From NCBI GenBank assembly GCA_017613335.1, contig JAGAEB010000027.1:1-15626 (forward strand): a stretch of 15,626 nt of DNA, in the 5' to 3' direction. Below, piece after piece: positions 15,260 through 15,626 of the stretch; the stretch's first letter is position 1; the number at the start of each line of letters is the position of its first letter. The DNA is from Methanosarcinaceae archaeon. GTDB taxonomy: Archaea > Halobacteriota > Methanosarcinia > Methanosarcinales > Methanosarcinaceae. A model generated the notes under the pieces. It made no database searches, was not told the DNA's origin, and saw nothing but the letters and a program-made list of their open reading frames with translations. Both the position numbers and the translations under genes were made by a program.

Positions 15260-15626
15260 GACACAAGTGTGCGACACAAGCGTGCGACACAAGTGTGTGA
15301 CACAAGTGTGCGACACAAGTGTGTGACACAAGTGTGTGACACAAGTGTGTGACACAAGTGAGTGACACAGGTGCGTGACACAGGTGCGTGACACAGGTGC
15401 GTGACACAAGTGAATGACACAAGTGTATGACACAAGTGTGTGACACAAGTGTGTGACACAAGTGCGTGACACAGGTGCGTGACACAGGTGCGTGACACAA
15501 GTGAATGACACAAGTGTGTGACACAAGTGAGTGACACATGTGCATGACACAAGTGTGTGACACAAGTGTGTGACAAAAGTGAACATCACAAGTGAATGAC
15601 ACAAGTGAATGACACAAGTGTGTGAC
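15260..15626. repeat. 28-copy 13-bp tandem repeat array, cut by the window end
   Basis: Twenty-eight consecutive 13-bp units, consensus GACACAAGTGTGT, run from 15260 to 15623 with no insertion or deletion, and a 29th unit is cut by the window end. Variation is confined mainly to positions 7 and 10-13. Variant blocks recur in the same order (three GGTGCGT units then GTGAAT; later two GGTGCGT then GTGAAT), showing duplication of multi-unit blocks. Each unit has an ACAC-AA-GTGT dyad. Because 13 is not a multiple of 3 and the - strand unit has no stop in any phase, all three - strand frames are open; these are not genes. Confidence 0.95.

Noticed and set aside
15206..15617. Three overlapping - strand open frames of 114-132 codons rich in Cys, His, Thr and Val (CVTHLCH-like repeats)
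   Set aside because: All three frames are open only because the reverse-complement 13-bp unit has no stop codon in any phase. A real gene would use one frame; there is no ribosome binding site, and they run into the trmY promoter.

Overview
The window looks like chromosomal DNA of a euryarchaeal methanogen. The markers are a group II chaperonin (thermosome) subunit, a Hel308/Ski2-type helicase whose sequence and C-terminal tail resemble those of class II methanogens, and the archaeal SPOUT methyltransferase TrmY. TATA-like boxes and short Shine-Dalgarno sites also fit. A CotH-family protein of the kind common in gut Firmicutes suggests a gut or anaerobic-digester habitat. I cannot name a species; Methanocorpusculaceae and gut Methanosarcinaceae are both possible.

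Left part (1-7900, + strand): a 12-bp A/C repeat at the edge, then a membrane-anchored CotH-like protein carrying ten Met-rich decapeptide repeats. A 379-nt regulatory gap follows, then a very large secreted, C-terminally anchored CobN-like metal chelatase. The gap contains two inverted repeats of identical design (7-bp arms, 14-bp spacer) that closely match the GTGTTAC-N14-GTAACAC type of NikR operator, each just downstream of a TATA-like box. I read this as nickel-responsive control of a surface tetrapyrrole/metal-handling protein. The chelatase gene is followed by nine copies of a 15-bp repeat and a strong hairpin terminator.

Middle (7900-9430): a small AT-richer accessory zone. It holds an unknown 121-codon gene interrupted by one in-frame TAG codon (a pyrrolysine candidate or a nonsense mutation) and an unknown multi-pass membrane protein. 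A near-identical 37-bp repeat that forms the left side of hairpin terminators lies on either side of the membrane-protein gene.

Right part (9430-15209, - strand): TrmY, then Hel308, then the thermosome, all in one direction. Hel308 and the thermosome lie in one uninterrupted 5,076-nt reading frame. The normal Hel308 stop seems to have been lost (TGA to CGA is the simplest guess) just after a PCNA-binding-like tail, and the thermosome has its own TATA box and ribosome binding site inside the read-through segment. The window ends in 28 exactly phased copies of a 13-bp repeat immediately upstream of the trmY promoter. Tandem repeats of many unit lengths (11, 12, 13, 15, about 18 and 30 bp) are a striking property of this stretch.
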